NCBI GenBank assembly: GCA_021442155.1
Contig: CM038216.1
Location: 88,198,945 to 88,262,944, forward strand
Length of the DNA: 64,000 nt
DNA from: Cymbidium sinense
Taxonomy: Eukaryota > Streptophyta > Magnoliopsida > Asparagales > Orchidaceae
Reading direction: 5' to 3'
Positions 32,938 to 44,105 of the stretch are shown here, in pieces. Below the pieces are notes generated by a model, which made no database searches, was not told the origin of the DNA, and saw only the letters and a list, made by a program, of their open reading frames with translations. Both the position numbers and the translations under genes were made by a program. Numbering within the stretch: the first letter of the stretch is position 1; every line of letters starts with the position of its first letter.

Positions 32938-33668
32938 AAATTAAGTAAACCGACAGTGAGGTTTTTGTTTATTTAGTTTCTTTTTATTTATTTTAGCCTA
33001 TTTTATTTTTTATTTGTATCTAGTTTGGTTTATTATTTTTGGTTTATTTTTTTAGTTTTGGTTTTTTATTTTAGTTTATTTTTTAGGATTAAGTTTAGGT
33101 TTATGTTTATTTTCAGTTTTGTTTTATTATTTATTTATTTTTTTAGGTTTAGGTTTTAGTTTTTATTTTTATGTTTAGCTTTGGGTTTAGGTTTATTTTT
33201 AGTACATTTTATTTTATTTAGTTTAAGGTTAATTTTCAATTTATTTTAGCTTTAAGTTTAGGTTTTATTTATTTTAGTTTAGCTTAATTTAGTTTAGGTT
33301 TAGGTTTATTTTCTTTAATTTATTTTAAGTATAGGTTATTTTTTTAGTTTAGGGTTTAGGTTTTATTTATTATTTATTTTTAGGATTATTTTTTTAGGTT
33401 TAGGTTTTTATTTAGTTTTTATTTTATTTTATTTTTATTTTACGTTTATTTTTTTTATATTTTTTTATTTTTAGGTTTATTTTATTTTTTTTTGGATAAG
33501 TTTAGGTCTTTCTTTTTCTATTTTAGTTTAGTCTTTATTTTTTATTTTATTTTATTTTAGGTTTAGGTTTAGGTTTTAGTTTAGGTTTTTATTTTATTTT
33601 ATTTTACTATTTTTTACTTGGTTTAGTTTTTTATTTATTTAATTTGTCATTTAGGTTTAGGTTTTCAC
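32938..33668 (+). repeat. T-rich unit 11 (exact marker at 32938-32950)
   Basis: Starts 1,053 bases after unit 10. The post-marker string is CGACAGTGAGG, with a short insertion. Confidence 0.8.
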
Positions 33669-34133
33669 GTTTAGGGTTTAGGGTTTTTGGCCCATGGTTT
33701 ATGGCCCAGTGTCATGGCCCAGGCCTGGGTTTAGCCTGGTTTAGGTTAGTGGGTCAGTTTAAGTTTAGGTTTAGCACAGTCAGATTTAGGTCATTTGGCC
33801 CAGGCTTTGGGGCCCAGGGTTTAGGGTTTAAGGTTGGGTTATGGTTTAGGATTTTAGCTGTTTATGGATTAGTTTAACAGTTTAGTGGGTTTAGTTTAAG
33901 TTTAGTTTAGGTTAGCAGGCCCAGGGGGTTTGTGGTTAGGTTAGTTTGGGGTTTAGGGTTTAGATTTAGTGGTTTAGGGTTTAGTGGTTTAGAGTTCTTT
34001 TATTTTATTTAGTTTAGGTTACGTTTAGGGTTTTGGGTTTTGGGTTTTAGGGTTTAGGGTTTATGATTAGGTTTTAAGGTTTAGATTTTCGATTTAAGTT
34101 TCAAGTATTGCTTTAAGGTTTATGGTTTTTTTT
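33669..34133 (+). repeat. Island 4 and TTTAGGG block
   Basis: From 33680 to 33940 there is a mix of GGCCCAGG, CAGTGG and TTTAGG words; ordinary TTTAGGG variants follow. A Gly/Phe-rich open frame at 33644-33877 is simply a translation of these repeats. Confidence 0.75.
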
Positions 34134-34598
34134 AAAAGAGAAGAAATTCAGATTCAACATTTCTTCTTTCCAATTTCATCAACCAAATAACACACCAAGT
34201 TTTCTAAGACATAAATAAAGAATTAGCACGAATTGAGAAATCAAAAACCCTAGATTACTAGAATTATCTCTACTATAATGACACAACTCCATAAGCAACA
34301 GATCGGATCAGCCATTCTTCAATTTCTCTGGTTCCCATCAAAACCAACCTACCCTCTCAAGTAGCGGTATCCACCATCATATCCCTGAACTCTCTTGCCA
34401 CCAGCATGACTGTAACCTCCGTCGCTCCTCCCTCCTCCATAACAATCCCTGCTCTGACCACCACCTCCATATCCACCTGAATATCTGGATCCCCCACCAC
34501 CACTATGATAACCGCCGCCTCCGCCTTTGCCCCCATCGCCAGATCTAGACTGAGCCTAGTTGATGGCAATGTTGTTATCGTCAAGGTTCTAACCATAC
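34134..34598 (-). pseudogene. GRP retro-pseudogene cassette D
   Basis: Minus reading: LDDNNIAIN, stop (TAG), AQSRSG, then Gly-rich runs with YHSGGGGS and YGGG repeats, ending GFDGNQRN-stop: the Trp of NWRN has become Gln. The 3'UTR lacks about 17 bases around the ACACAAG string. The frame at 34596-34357 is out of phase with the GRP protein. Confidence 0.82.
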
Positions 34599-34888
34599 TT
34601 AGGGTTTAGGTTTTGGTTTAGGTTTATTAGTTTTTAGAGTTTAGATTTATTTTTTAATTTATTCAGTCACTTTAGGTTTAGGTTTAGGCTTCGGGGTTTA
34701 GGGTTTATGGTTAGGGTTTAGGGTTTAGGGTTTAGGTTTTAGGGTTTTAGGGTTTATGCTTTTAGGGTTTGGGGTTTATGGTTTAGGGTTTATGGTTTAT
34801 GGTTTTTAGAGTTTAGGGTTTAGGGTTTAGGTTTAGGGTTCAGGTTTTAGTATAGGGTTTATGGTATATGGTTTTTTTTTTTATTTTT
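34599..34888 (+). repeat. Post-cassette linker and TTTAGGG block
   Basis: TTCAGTCACTTTAGG variant of the linker at about 34663-34677, then TTTAGGG variants and a T-run (34871-34887). Confidence 0.8.
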
Positions 34889-34950
34889 AATGGAGAACAG
34901 ATTCATATTCAACATTTCTTCATTTTGATTTCATCAACAAAATAACAAAC
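34889..34950 (-). pseudogene. GRP 3'UTR remnant at gypsy copy 2 edge
   Basis: The same 3'UTR end as at 14275-14340, cut at the same place (ACAAACAAGAGAAGTG here, ACAAACTAAGGGAAGTG there). The shared edge means the remnant and gypsy leader were duplicated together. Confidence 0.8.
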
Positions 34951-35531
34951 AAGAGAAGTGCGGTAATCAATTGACTTCCTTGGGGCTAGCTAAAGCCTTG
35001 TGCACTTGGGATGTCTAGACTATATACCCATTACCATTCAATCTTATGTAAATCAATACATGAATAGAGGAAAGATAACTCAACATTCATACACTTAAGC
35101 TATAACCACATGCATTTCTTATGTATTTATAACTAGCATCATAACACATATTATTATTCATTTATAAGCTTTTGAAAAATACATTTAGATTTAATAGTGA
35201 TAATAGCCATTTATATATTACATTGAATCAACACATGCAATCTTACATAAAGGTAATCGATTTTATTTTACTTTGTTTTGAAAATATGGATGCATGAATT
35301 CAACTGACATACTAAATATAACAAGATTGGAAGGAGGACAATCAAATATAAGCATGTGATTCATTCAACCAAACTAGTTTTTAAGGACAATTAAATCAAA
35401 TAAGATTATTTAAAGCAAACTAAAGCTTCTTTATTAATTAAGTTTTGGATTTGATTTGATTTAAAGAGGAAAAGAGAAATCATCACTTGCTATTTTAAAC
35501 CCATTCCCTCATTAGTGATTTGATTTAATTT
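34951..35531 (+). other. Gypsy copy 2 A/T-rich leader
   Basis: Non-coding and collinear with 14341-14913 of copy 1, with scattered substitutions (for example CTCCTTGGGGCTAGCTAA in both). It ends where the triplicated unit begins. Confidence 0.7.
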
Positions 35532-36372
35532 AAGGAAATGTAATTAAGTTGATTTAATGGGTTTATTATGTTGAACCCATAATTAGATTAATTAATTACC
35601 CTTACTACTGTCACCTTAAGGTAAATAACGATATAATTAGGAGCCAAAATGATATGCATAGAAAATAAACTTGCAATGATCCTAGGAAATAAAAGGGGCC
35701 TAATGCAATTGTCTCATGAGAGAAGTTTTCAAACAGTTAAGAAAATTTAACCTCAAAATGAACCCCCTAAAGTGTGCATTCAGAGTAGCTTCAGGGAAAT
35801 TCCTTGGGTTTGTTAAGGAAATGTAATTAAGTTTATTTAATGGGTTAATTATGTTGAACCCTTAATTAGATTAATTAACTTACTACCACACCAAGGTAAA
35901 TAACCAAATAATTAGGAGCCAAAATGATATGCATAGAAAATAAACTTGCAATGATCCTAGGAAATAAAAGGGGCCTAATGCAATTATCTCATGAGAGAAG
36001 TTTTCAAACAGTTAAGAAATTTTAACCTCAAAATGAACCCCCTAAAGTGTGCATTCAGAGTAGCTTCAGGAAAATTCCTTGGGTTTGTTAACGAAATGTA
36101 ATTAAGTTGATTTAATGGGTTAATTATATTGAACCCTTAATTAGATTAATTAATTACCCTTACTACTATCAGCTTAAAGTAAATAACTAAATAATTAGGA
36201 GCCAACATGATATGCATAGAAAATAAACTTGCAATGATCCTAGGAAATAAAAGGGGCCTAATGCAATTGGCTCATGAGAGAAGTTTTCAAACAGTTAAGA
36301 AAATTTAACCTCAAAATGAACCCCCTAAAGTGTGCATTCAGAGTAGCTTCAGGGAAATTCCTTGGGTTTGTT
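35532..36372 (+). repeat. Three tandem copies of a leader-RT fusion (275-283 bases)
   Basis: Units at 35532-35814, 35815-36089 and 36090-36372 all begin A(A)(G/C)GAAATGTAATTAAGTT and end CTTGGGTTTGTT. Each has about 185 bases of leader sequence (equivalent to 14914-15098 of copy 1) joined at CTCATGA to about 97 bases of RT coding for REVFKQLRKFNLKMNPLKC and FRVASGKFLGFV. The units differ by only a few bases. Confidence 0.9.
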
Positions 36373-36560
36373 GTACAAAATTAGAGAATCATAATCAATC
36401 TGGAGAAGATCAAGGTGATATTAGAAATGCCGCCCCCTAAAAATTTAACTCAACTCAGATCATTCCAAGGGTAGTTGGCATATCTAAGATGCTTTATATC
36501 CAACCTATCGTAAAGATATTAGGCATTCTCAGCACTTATCAAAATGGATGCCAAGTTTCT
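36373..36560 (+). pseudogene. Gypsy copy 2 RT thumb/connection
   Basis: Continues the third unit: QN-stop-RIIINLEKIKVILEM, then PPPKNLTQLRSFQG, LAYLRCFISNLS and FSALIKMDAKFL. This matches the gypsy RT C-terminal region (EKIKAIxEMPPPxNLxELRxLQGRLAYIRRFISNLS). Isolated stops occur. Confidence 0.8.
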
Positions 36561-37010
36561 ATAGGATGATAAGTGTGTGCATGCCTTCGAAGACATCAAG
36601 CGTTACCTGATGACACCACCAGTTTTAGTAGCCCCTATCCTAGGCAAGCTGCTCATACTTTACACTGCTATATTAGAAGACTCCCTTGGTGCTTTGTTGA
36701 CCCAAGCTAATGATGAAGGGATGGAAAATAGACTCTACTACCTCAACCATCTTCTAATCCCTGCTTAGGCTAATTATCCACCCATTAAGAAGCATTGCCT
36801 AGCTTTAATCTTTACATCCCAAAGCAACAACACAACAAGCTTCCTTATAAGGTGAACTTAATCTTTAGGATCAATCCACTATAGTATCTAATGAAATGAC
36901 CGACACTATCTAGATGGTTGGTAGGATGGTCCATGATCCTCTCACAGTTTGACATTTCCTTTGTATTCCTCCATGCGGTGAAAGGACAAGCGCTAGCGAT
37001 TTCTTAGCAG
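36561..37010 (+). pseudogene. Gypsy copy 2 RNase H
   Basis: Frame 36577-36768: AFEDIKRYLMTPPVLVAPIL, LLILYTAILEDSLGALLTQA and YYLNHLLIPA, ending in a stop. Then NYPPIKKHCLALIFTS continues and frameshifts. The region equivalent to 19605 onward of copy 1 lies about 85% or so identical by eye. Confidence 0.8.
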
Positions 37011-37059
37011 CACACTTACTTCTTGCTAACTTTCTACTTAGTGATGATCTCCCTGATGA

Positions 37060-37520
37060 ACAAATTATGAACTTAGGGGATACTAGTATTCACTGCTGGG
37101 AGATGTACTTTGATGGTGCAACTTCCTCTCAAAGAGGAAAAGAACCATAATCTACTATTCCAGGAAAGGCAGGGGTAGGAAAAGTTCTCTTAACTCTAGA
37201 TAATGATATGATGAGATTCTCATATCAAATGTTCAATCCCTGCACCAACAATGAAGACAAATATGAAGCTTTTATTGTCAATCTGGAGTTAGTCATTACT
37301 CTAAGCATCCAAAACATCAACATGTTCAGAAATTCTCAGCTTGTTATCAAACAAATTGTTGGGTCATATAAGGTTATAAAACCCAAGCTCCATCACTACC
37401 ATAAGTACAACATAGAATTGTTGGCCCAAATCCCAGAGGTTACAATTTATAAGATTTCTTGAGGATAGAACCCATAGCGTATGCTTTAGCCAAGCTTGCC
37501 GAGGGGTTGGTCTGTCCAAA
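37060..37520 (+). pseudogene. Gypsy copy 2 second (archaeal-type) RNase H
   Basis: MYFDGATSSQRGKE, then frame 37208-37462: NNEDKYEAFIVNLELVITLS, NINMFRNSQLVIKQIVGSYK, LLAQIPEVTIYKIS. The usual GDSQ aspartate is Asn (RNSQ). It ends in a stop, and the ALANLA-like end (YALAKLA) is readable one frame away. Confidence 0.8.
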
Positions 37521-37619
37521 GGATGAGTCCATATCAATAAAGATCCAAAATTGACAATTCTTATCCATTATTGATATTGAACTCATCAAAAAGCACTCTC
37601 TTTAAGGGGAGGTTGCCAT

Positions 37620-38860
37620 TGCCAAGAAGGATGAGGAGTTAGATTGGAGGCACCCATTCATGGATTACCTAAATGAAGGAAAACTATCTCAAGAGAAGTC
37701 TCAAGCTCATCAGATGAAGCAGAGAGCACTTTCCTACACTCTTGTGGATGGTGTCTTGTATCGACGGTCTTTCGATCATATGTGGTTACGTTGTTTATAC
37801 AAGCATGAAGCCCATAAGATCATGACCAAGGTACACTTAGGAATATGTGGAGCCAGCCAATCCTGTCCAAAGATGAAAGCCAAGATCAAGAGACTAGGAT
37901 ACTACTGGCTATCGATGATCAAAGATTGCATGGATATGGCTAGGCGATGCCACCAGTGTCAAATACATATTGTGATCCTACACAAACTGCCCAACATTCT
38001 ACATCCTACGTTGGCCTCATGGTCATTCTAGTGTTGGGATACCGACATAGTGGGTCCGATTGATCCTCCTTCCAAGGGTCATTGATTCATCTTAGCTTCT
38101 ACTGATTACTTTTCTAAATGGGCGAAGGTGATTCCGCTCAAAGAAGTCATAGCTCAGCATGTGCTATAATTTTTATGGAACCAAATTGTATATAGGTACA
38201 GAGTACCACAACAAATTATATTTGATAATTGTCCTGCATTCAAGAGCATTGAGATCAACAACTTTGCTTGAAGTCACAACATAGATTGGAGATATTCTAC
38301 CATCAACTACCTAAGGGAAAATGTCTTAGCAGAAGCCTTCAATAAAACACTCATCCAAATACTAAAGAAGAAACACAACAAGTACAAGCGATAGTGGCAT
38401 GAAAATTAGTTGAAGCCTTGTGGGTCTACCGCACCACATATAGAACTCCAACTCAGTCTACTGCTTTCTCCTTAGTGTATGGGTCTAAACCCATTCTACT
38501 ATTTGAAGTCGAACTCTCATCACTAAGGATAGCTGTGGGTATCAAGATCACAACAGAGTAGAATGCCAATGTACAATTATAAGAGATCAAAGGATTGGAG
38601 GAGAGATGCCTGCGGGCATGCCAAAACCTCGAGTTATATAAAGATGAATTAATTCAAGCTCACAACAAGTTGGTCTGTCCTAAATCATTTCAAGTAGGAA
38701 AGCTTATTTTAGTTTTAAAGAGACTGATTATTGCCTATTGTAAGATGGGAGGCAAGTTTGAACCCTTTTGGGAAGACCCTTTTTCCATATAGAAGGCCTA
38801 TCGAGGAGAATCTCATATGTTTATTAATCATAAGGGAGAGCACCCAATGCTTCCAATCTT
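37620..38860 (+). pseudogene. Gypsy copy 2 integrase
   Basis: Frame 37660-38031 (123 codons): MDYLNEGKLSQEKSQAHQMK, ALSYTLVDGVLYRRSF, VHLGICGASQSCPKMK and CHQCQ; the second zinc-binding His is replaced by Ser (CGAS). After a stop: DTDIVGPIDPPSKGH, STDYFSKWAKVIPLKEV, IIFDNCPAFKS (second Asp kept) and NYLRENVLAEAFNKTL (Glu kept). The C-terminus HNKLVCPKSFQVGKLIL is at 38660-38710. Better preserved than copy 1, but several stops make it inactive. Confidence 0.82.
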
Positions 38861-38879
38861 ATAAGTTAAAGAATTATAA

Positions 38880-41340
38880 TTTTCATCAATGAAAATTCCA
38901 TTTTGAATTCAATCTCCTCCATGTTAAAAGTATTCTTGTTAGCGAATCTACCACGATGTGTTTAGGTTCGGTGTAATGAACTCGAGCAGCATCCTATCCA
39001 TCATCAACACAACACAAATATAAACTACACACATACATATAAAATAAACACATATCTTCTATCTCAGCCTACTCTGAGTAGAGATAACACCCCCAACAAC
39101 ACTCACTCAGTAGCTGCTCTAGGTTGGACTGACGTGCTACCCTACTAATGTGTCACCCCAGTGGTCTTCTTGGTTTTAAAAATGTATGTCTTCTATGCTT
39201 TCCTTCCTTACTTTGTCACTGCACACTGATGAGTGCCTTATTAGTTTGGTATGCCTTAATGTGTGGCCGGTAAGCTCCCTTATGTTGGCTTTATTTAAGA
39301 GGATGTGAGTCTGCTACAATTTCTTCTTGGATTAGCCTTCATGCACTGACTGGGTTGATTATATTTGAGGTTTATGATAAGTCGCCTAGTGGTTTCTTCT
39401 CTCCTTACTGCTTCAAGTATGGGTCTAGTCCTTCCTCGAAGCTCCCCGCTTAGTAATTGCTCTAGGTCAAATAGTATCTATCCCACTAATGACAGACTAT
39501 CCCGATGTTCAGTTCCACTTAGAAAGTTGTAAGCCTACTTGCTTTCATCCCAGATTGATTGTTGCACACTGACAAGAACCTTAAGTTGGTTGGTTCTCAC
39601 TGTGTTGATGGATACACCACTCATGCTGACATATACACCTTAGGTTTATTGGTTCTCGCATAATAGGATACACCACTCATGGCAGATGTAAGTCTGCTAT
39701 GCTTTCTCTTTGAATTGAACACCATACACCTATAGACTTTCTTTTCCAGGGCTTATGATAACGCCCTTTGCAACACCTCCCTTGTGGGCACTATATTTGG
39801 ATCACATCCTTTGTGAACCCATTTAGATACTACCCAGGTTACTATCAGATTGGACAGTTCCCCATTCCTTGTAACCACCCCTATGGTTGGAGAATCCATC
39901 CTGTGGATGTGCAGATTCTCCCTTATTCTAGTAAATCTAAGATAGGTCAAGGCCCACATAGCCAGTTCTTAGTTTGGTCCCTCACACACCAATAAAGTCC
40001 ATGCAAACTTATAAACAAAATATATATTCAATTGTGGATTAAGAGGACACATCTAGCGATACCTTTTCCCAAGTAGGAATTCTATCTTTAGGGCAGTGTT
40101 AGCAAAACTCCCTGTAGGAATCGCCTGATTACCATTGAGTTGATAGAAGTCCCCACTGAAATTCACTCAGTAGTCTCTCCTAAGTCAAGTTCTATTTGTT
40201 GTGCCACCAACAGGTCGCCTCAATGATTGTTCCCTACTTTAAAAGATGTAAGTCTACTGCACCTTCTTCCTAGCACAACCATTGTAGACCGAAAGGAAAC
40301 CCTATAAGTTGGCTAGCTCTACCACATGACTATTAGACTATCCCTTCAAATTTGTAAATCTGAGATAGGACACATCCAATATAACCCCTTCTCAGTGGTT
40401 CCATTGCACACCGACATGGTCCATAAATTAAATCTATCAAATTTGATCAAGCTCACATCCCGAACGGATATGCCCTCAATTCAAAATTAAACTAAACTAA
40501 ACAAACATTATCAAATCACATGAATTTAAGATAAAATTATTCCTGACTACTTTTGAGTTGACATAAGTCCCCAGCGGCATTCACTCAGTAGTCGCCCTAG
40601 GTCAGTTTCAATTTTTTATGCATCTAATAGGTCACCCCAGCAGTTGTTCCTCACTTTAGAAGATGTAAGTCTACTATGCCTTCTTCTTAGCATATCAGAC
40701 AATCAAAGGCACCCCTTTTCTCTACACCATAGACTATCCCTTTAGATTTGTAAACCTGAGATAGGTCAAGGCAGATATAGTCCCTTTTAGTGGGTCCATC
40801 ACACACTGATAGGGTCTATACATTATCTCAGACTAAGTTAAACTTGATCTAATTTTTCCTAGTGGAGTTAATTCACACCCTTCTCCCTATTGGAGCCCCA
40901 AATCATATATAAATAAGTCAAGCAAATAAATCAAATTCAAAACCAACCTCCCTAATAGAGCCAAATTAATCCAACGCCCCCAATAGATTCTAAATCAAAG
41001 AAATCTAACCAAATTTTTATCCCTAATGGATACATCCCCAAAAAAATCTATGAAATTAAACTCAAATCCAAATCTTCAACATACCTAACATACTTCTCAT
41101 ATATCCGATCCCCAAAGAAACTGAGCCTATATCTCCAGCAGATGTGCCTCCACATCAATTAAAATAGAACAAATTAAAGCCATTTCAATCTTAATCCATT
41201 ATGGATTATAGATTCTTATCCCTAACAGATCTTCTTTCCATAAATCATATAACCAAATCAAATTCAAACCTTATCCCTAGCAAATTTTTTCTTCATTGCC
41301 CTCAACATAGACCCCTCACATGTCATGTCCAGCGCATGTG
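38880..41340 (+). repeat. Gypsy copy 2 post-pol region with repeated modules
   Basis: Module starts at 39074, 40137 and 40555, spaced 1,063 and 418 bases, mirroring the 1,053 and 399 bases of copy 1. The A/T satellite that follows in copy 1 is absent. No coding region found. Confidence 0.7.
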
Positions 41341-41396
41341 AATTCATTGCCCTCAACATAGACCCCTCACATGTTGATTGCCCTCAACATAACCCC
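41293..41396 (+). repeat. Short tandem repeat at gypsy/LINE junction
   Basis: ATTGCCCTCAACATAGACCC with CTCACATG occurs at 41293-41322 and 41344-41374, and in part at 41376-41396 (TTGCCCTCAACATA). Copy 1 has a single version at 24251-24280. The duplication sits at the join with a LINE ORF1 fragment. Confidence 0.8.
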
Positions 41397-42271
41397 TTTT
41401 GGAAGCCATTTTCTTTGCCCTTTGAATCATCATCTGAAAAGGATTTAGCAACATTATTCATAGATTTAGAACAAATCTATTAATGAGAAGTGAATTCTGC
41501 ATCTTCCAAGACACTGGAATTTATTAAAGTTAAATGAGCTTCGGGAATAGAAAGGGAGGGTGCAAAAATTGATTTATTAAGAAGACAAGTGGGAACCGCA
41601 AACCCTTCTTCATCATTAGCCAAATTATTAGATAAAAGCAAATCTTTTTGAGAAGTTAAATCATACTGAATTTGAAATATGAAATCAAATTTATCAACCT
41701 AATTGTCATGAGGTATTAAAGCCAGATTCTTCATTGAATTAGAATGATGCACTATAATAAATTTCGCATTTATGTTCTCCATTAAAGCTTCACTTTCATC
41801 TATCAAAGCTAGCAAGGTTGCAAGGATAGAATCAGAGGAAACAAAATCCTCATTTAAAAGTTTAGAATAAATATTATTGTTCACATTAGAAGCCTTCAAT
41901 TGCTCATAAGAAATAAAAGGTAAATCAAAGATTATTAGAACATTCAAAGAATCCTTTTTTTTCCAAAGTAGTTTTTGATATTTGATGCGGCCTAAGGTTA
42001 GAATAAAATTTTCCTTAATAGGGATTTTCTTTTTTAGGTGAGGATGAAGAATGAAACATTCAGAATTATCATGCCAACGGATTTTGCAGTGAGAACAAAA
42101 GATAGGGAAATTTTTAAATTCAATTTTGTGCATATAATCATAATTTTTGGATCCCAACTAGATTTCTTTTGGATGTTTCTTGGTAATGTCCAATTCAACA
42201 AGGATTCTAGCCATTAAAGCCTGAGATTTTATAGCCGTTGCTTGATCAATTTGTAATGGCCAACCAAATAA
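41397..42271 (-). pseudogene. LINE ORF1 fragment (DUF4283-like end plus intact CCHC knuckle)
   Basis: Minus reading from 42271: LFGWPLQIDQATAIKSQ, MARILVELDITKKHPKE, stop, then a 152-codon frame (42157-41699) with FPIFCSHCKIRWHDNSECF, a complete CX2CX4HX4C zinc knuckle, and ILHPHLKKK. A Ser/Asn/acid-rich tail follows and continues with stops to about 41400. Same family as the ORF1 of the LINE at 8.7-9.8 kb, but better preserved. The upstream end is cut exactly at telomere-like repeats (42271) and the downstream end at the gypsy tail, so it is truncated on both sides. Confidence 0.82.
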
Positions 42272-42437
42272 TTTAGGGTTTAGGATTTAGGGTTAGGGTT
42301 TAGGATTTAGTTTTAGGTTTAGGGTTTGGGATTTAGGGTTAGGGTTTAGGATTTAGGGTTAGGGTTTAGGATTTAGTTTTAGGTTTAGGGTTTAAGTTTT
42401 AGTTTAGTGTTTAAATATTAGGGTTTAAGGTTTTTTT
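42272..42437 (+). repeat. TTTAGGG block with a 3-fold phrase
   Basis: A longer phrase, TTTAGGATTTAGGGTTAGGG with TTTAGGATTTAGTTTTAGG, repeats about three times here. That implies a secondary amplification of already degenerate telomere-like DNA. Confidence 0.85.
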
Positions 42438-42918
42438 AATAGAGAATAAATCCAGATTCAACATTTCTTCTTTTTGATTTCATCAACCAAGTAGCACTCA
42501 AAGTTTACTAAGAGATAAGTGATGACATAGATAAAATATGAACACCAATGGAGAAAATAAAAAACTCTAGATAAGTAGAACCATCTCTATTATAAATACA
42601 CAGTTCCATAAGCAGTAGATCGGATTAACCACTCTTTAATTTCTCTAGTTCCCATCAGAACCACCCTCGCTTCTCAAGTAGCAGGATCCTCCATCATATC
42701 ACTGATCTCTCCCTATTCCACCACCATGGTTGTAACCTCTGTTGCTCCTCCCGCATCCATAACAACCACTGCACCGACCACCACCTCCATATCCACCAAC
42801 ACCTCCAGACAGCCCACCACCACTGTGATAACCTCCTACTCTACCTTCGCCTCTACCATTAGATATAGACTGAGCCTAGTTGAAGGTGATGTTGCTACTA
42901 TCAAGGTTCTACCCATTC
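42438..42918 (-). pseudogene. GRP retro-pseudogene cassette E
   Basis: Minus reading: LDSSNITFN, stop (TAG), AQSISNGRGE and the Gly-rich tail, ending GGSDGN-stop-RN-stop: the Trp codon has become TAG, as in cassette A. The 3'UTR is complete, with the A-tail at 42431-42437. The threonine/serine-rich frame on plus (42726-42929) is antisense. Confidence 0.82.
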
Positions 42919-43134
42919 TTATGGTATAGGGTTATTTTAGGGTTTAGGGTTTGGGATTTAGGGTTTAGGGTTTAGGGTTCAGGGTTTAGGGTTTAGAGTT
43001 TTTGGGTTTAGCCTTCAGGGTTTAGGGTTTACAATATACTATTTTGGTTTTAGAGTTTAGGGTTTTATGGTTTAGGGTTTAGGGTTTAGGGTTGTAGGTT
43101 TAGGGTGTAGGGTTTAGAGCTTTTTTTTTAAAAA
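42919..43134 (+). repeat. Degenerate TTTAGGG block
   Basis: TTTAGGG variants with one short non-repeat patch (ACAATATACTATTTTGG, 43031-43047), ending in a T8-A8 run before the marker. Confidence 0.85.
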
Positions 43135-43905
43135 AAATTAAGTAAATCAGTAGGTTTTGGTTTATTTCATTTTTTTATTCATCTGAGTTTATTTTATTTT
43201 TTATTTTTATTTAGGTTTATTTTTATTTTTCTTTAATTTAGTTTTTTTATCTTTGGTTTACTTATTATAGTTTAGGTGTTTTATTATAGTTTATTTTTTA
43301 GGTTTAGGTTTGTTTTTAACTGAGTTTTATTTTTAGGTTTAGGTTTCATTTTATTTTTTTAGCTTTGGGTTTTAGCTTTTTATTTTAGGTTTATTTTTAG
43401 GTTTTATTTTTTTAGTTTAGGTTTAGGTTTATTTTTAGTTTAATTTATTTTATTTTATTTAGGTTTAAGTTTAGGTTTAATTTATTTTAGATTTAGGTTC
43501 AAGTTTTTTTATTTTAGTTTTGTTTATTTAGTTTAGGTTAAGGTTTAGTTTATTTTTGTTTAGGTTAAGGTTTATTTTATTTTATTTATTTTATTTTTAT
43601 TTTAGGTTTAGTTTTTTTTTGTTTACGGTTTAAGTTTTATTTTTTATTCATTTTTAGGTATTTATTTTTAGGTTTATTTTTAGGTTTAGTTATTTATTTA
43701 TTTTTTATTTTATTTTAATTTAGGTTTATTTTATTTTAAAATTTTATTTTATTTAGGTTAATTTTATTTTATTTAGTTTAGTTTAAGTTTTTATTTATTT
43801 TACTTTCATTTTTTTATTTTTTATTTTATTTTATTTTGAGGTTTAGGTTTAGGTTTATTTTATTTTTAGGTTTTATTTAATTTAGGTTTAAGTTTTTAAG
43901 TTTTT
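43135..43905 (+). repeat. T-rich unit 12 (marker AAATTAAGTAAAT)
   Basis: The marker shares the final C-to-T change with units 8 and 15. It is followed by CAGTAGGTTTTGGTTTATTT. Confidence 0.8.
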
Positions 43906-44105
43906 CAGGTTTAGAGTTTAGGGTTTAGGGCTTAGTGTTTAGGGTTTATGGTTTAGGGTTTTAGGGTTTAGGTTTTAGGGTTTAGGGTTTGAGTTTAGGT
44001 TTAAGTTTAAGTTTAAAGTTTAGGTTTAGGTTTAAGGTTTAAAGGTTTAGGTTTAGGTAAAGTTTAGGTTTAGGTTTAAGTTTAGGTTTAGTTTAGGTTT
44101 AGTTT
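43906..44105 (+). repeat. TTTAGGG block turning into TTTAGG/TTTAAG
   Basis: From 43990 the words are TTTAGG and TTTAAG hexamers, as in the block near 0.95 kb. Confidence 0.85.

Larger units (their letters stand above)
34951..41340 (+). mobile_element. Tat-lineage Ty3/gypsy retrotransposon, copy 2 (internally deleted)
   Basis: Paralogue of copy 1. The A/T leader joins directly to the RT thumb, removing about 2.9 kb or more (gag-region, protease, RT fingers and palm). The junction has been tandemly triplicated. RNase H, archaeal-type RNase H and integrase follow with fewer stops than in copy 1, then the post-pol module region. Homology with copy 1 ends near 41340 (24295 in copy 1). No LTRs identified. 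Confidence 0.8.
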
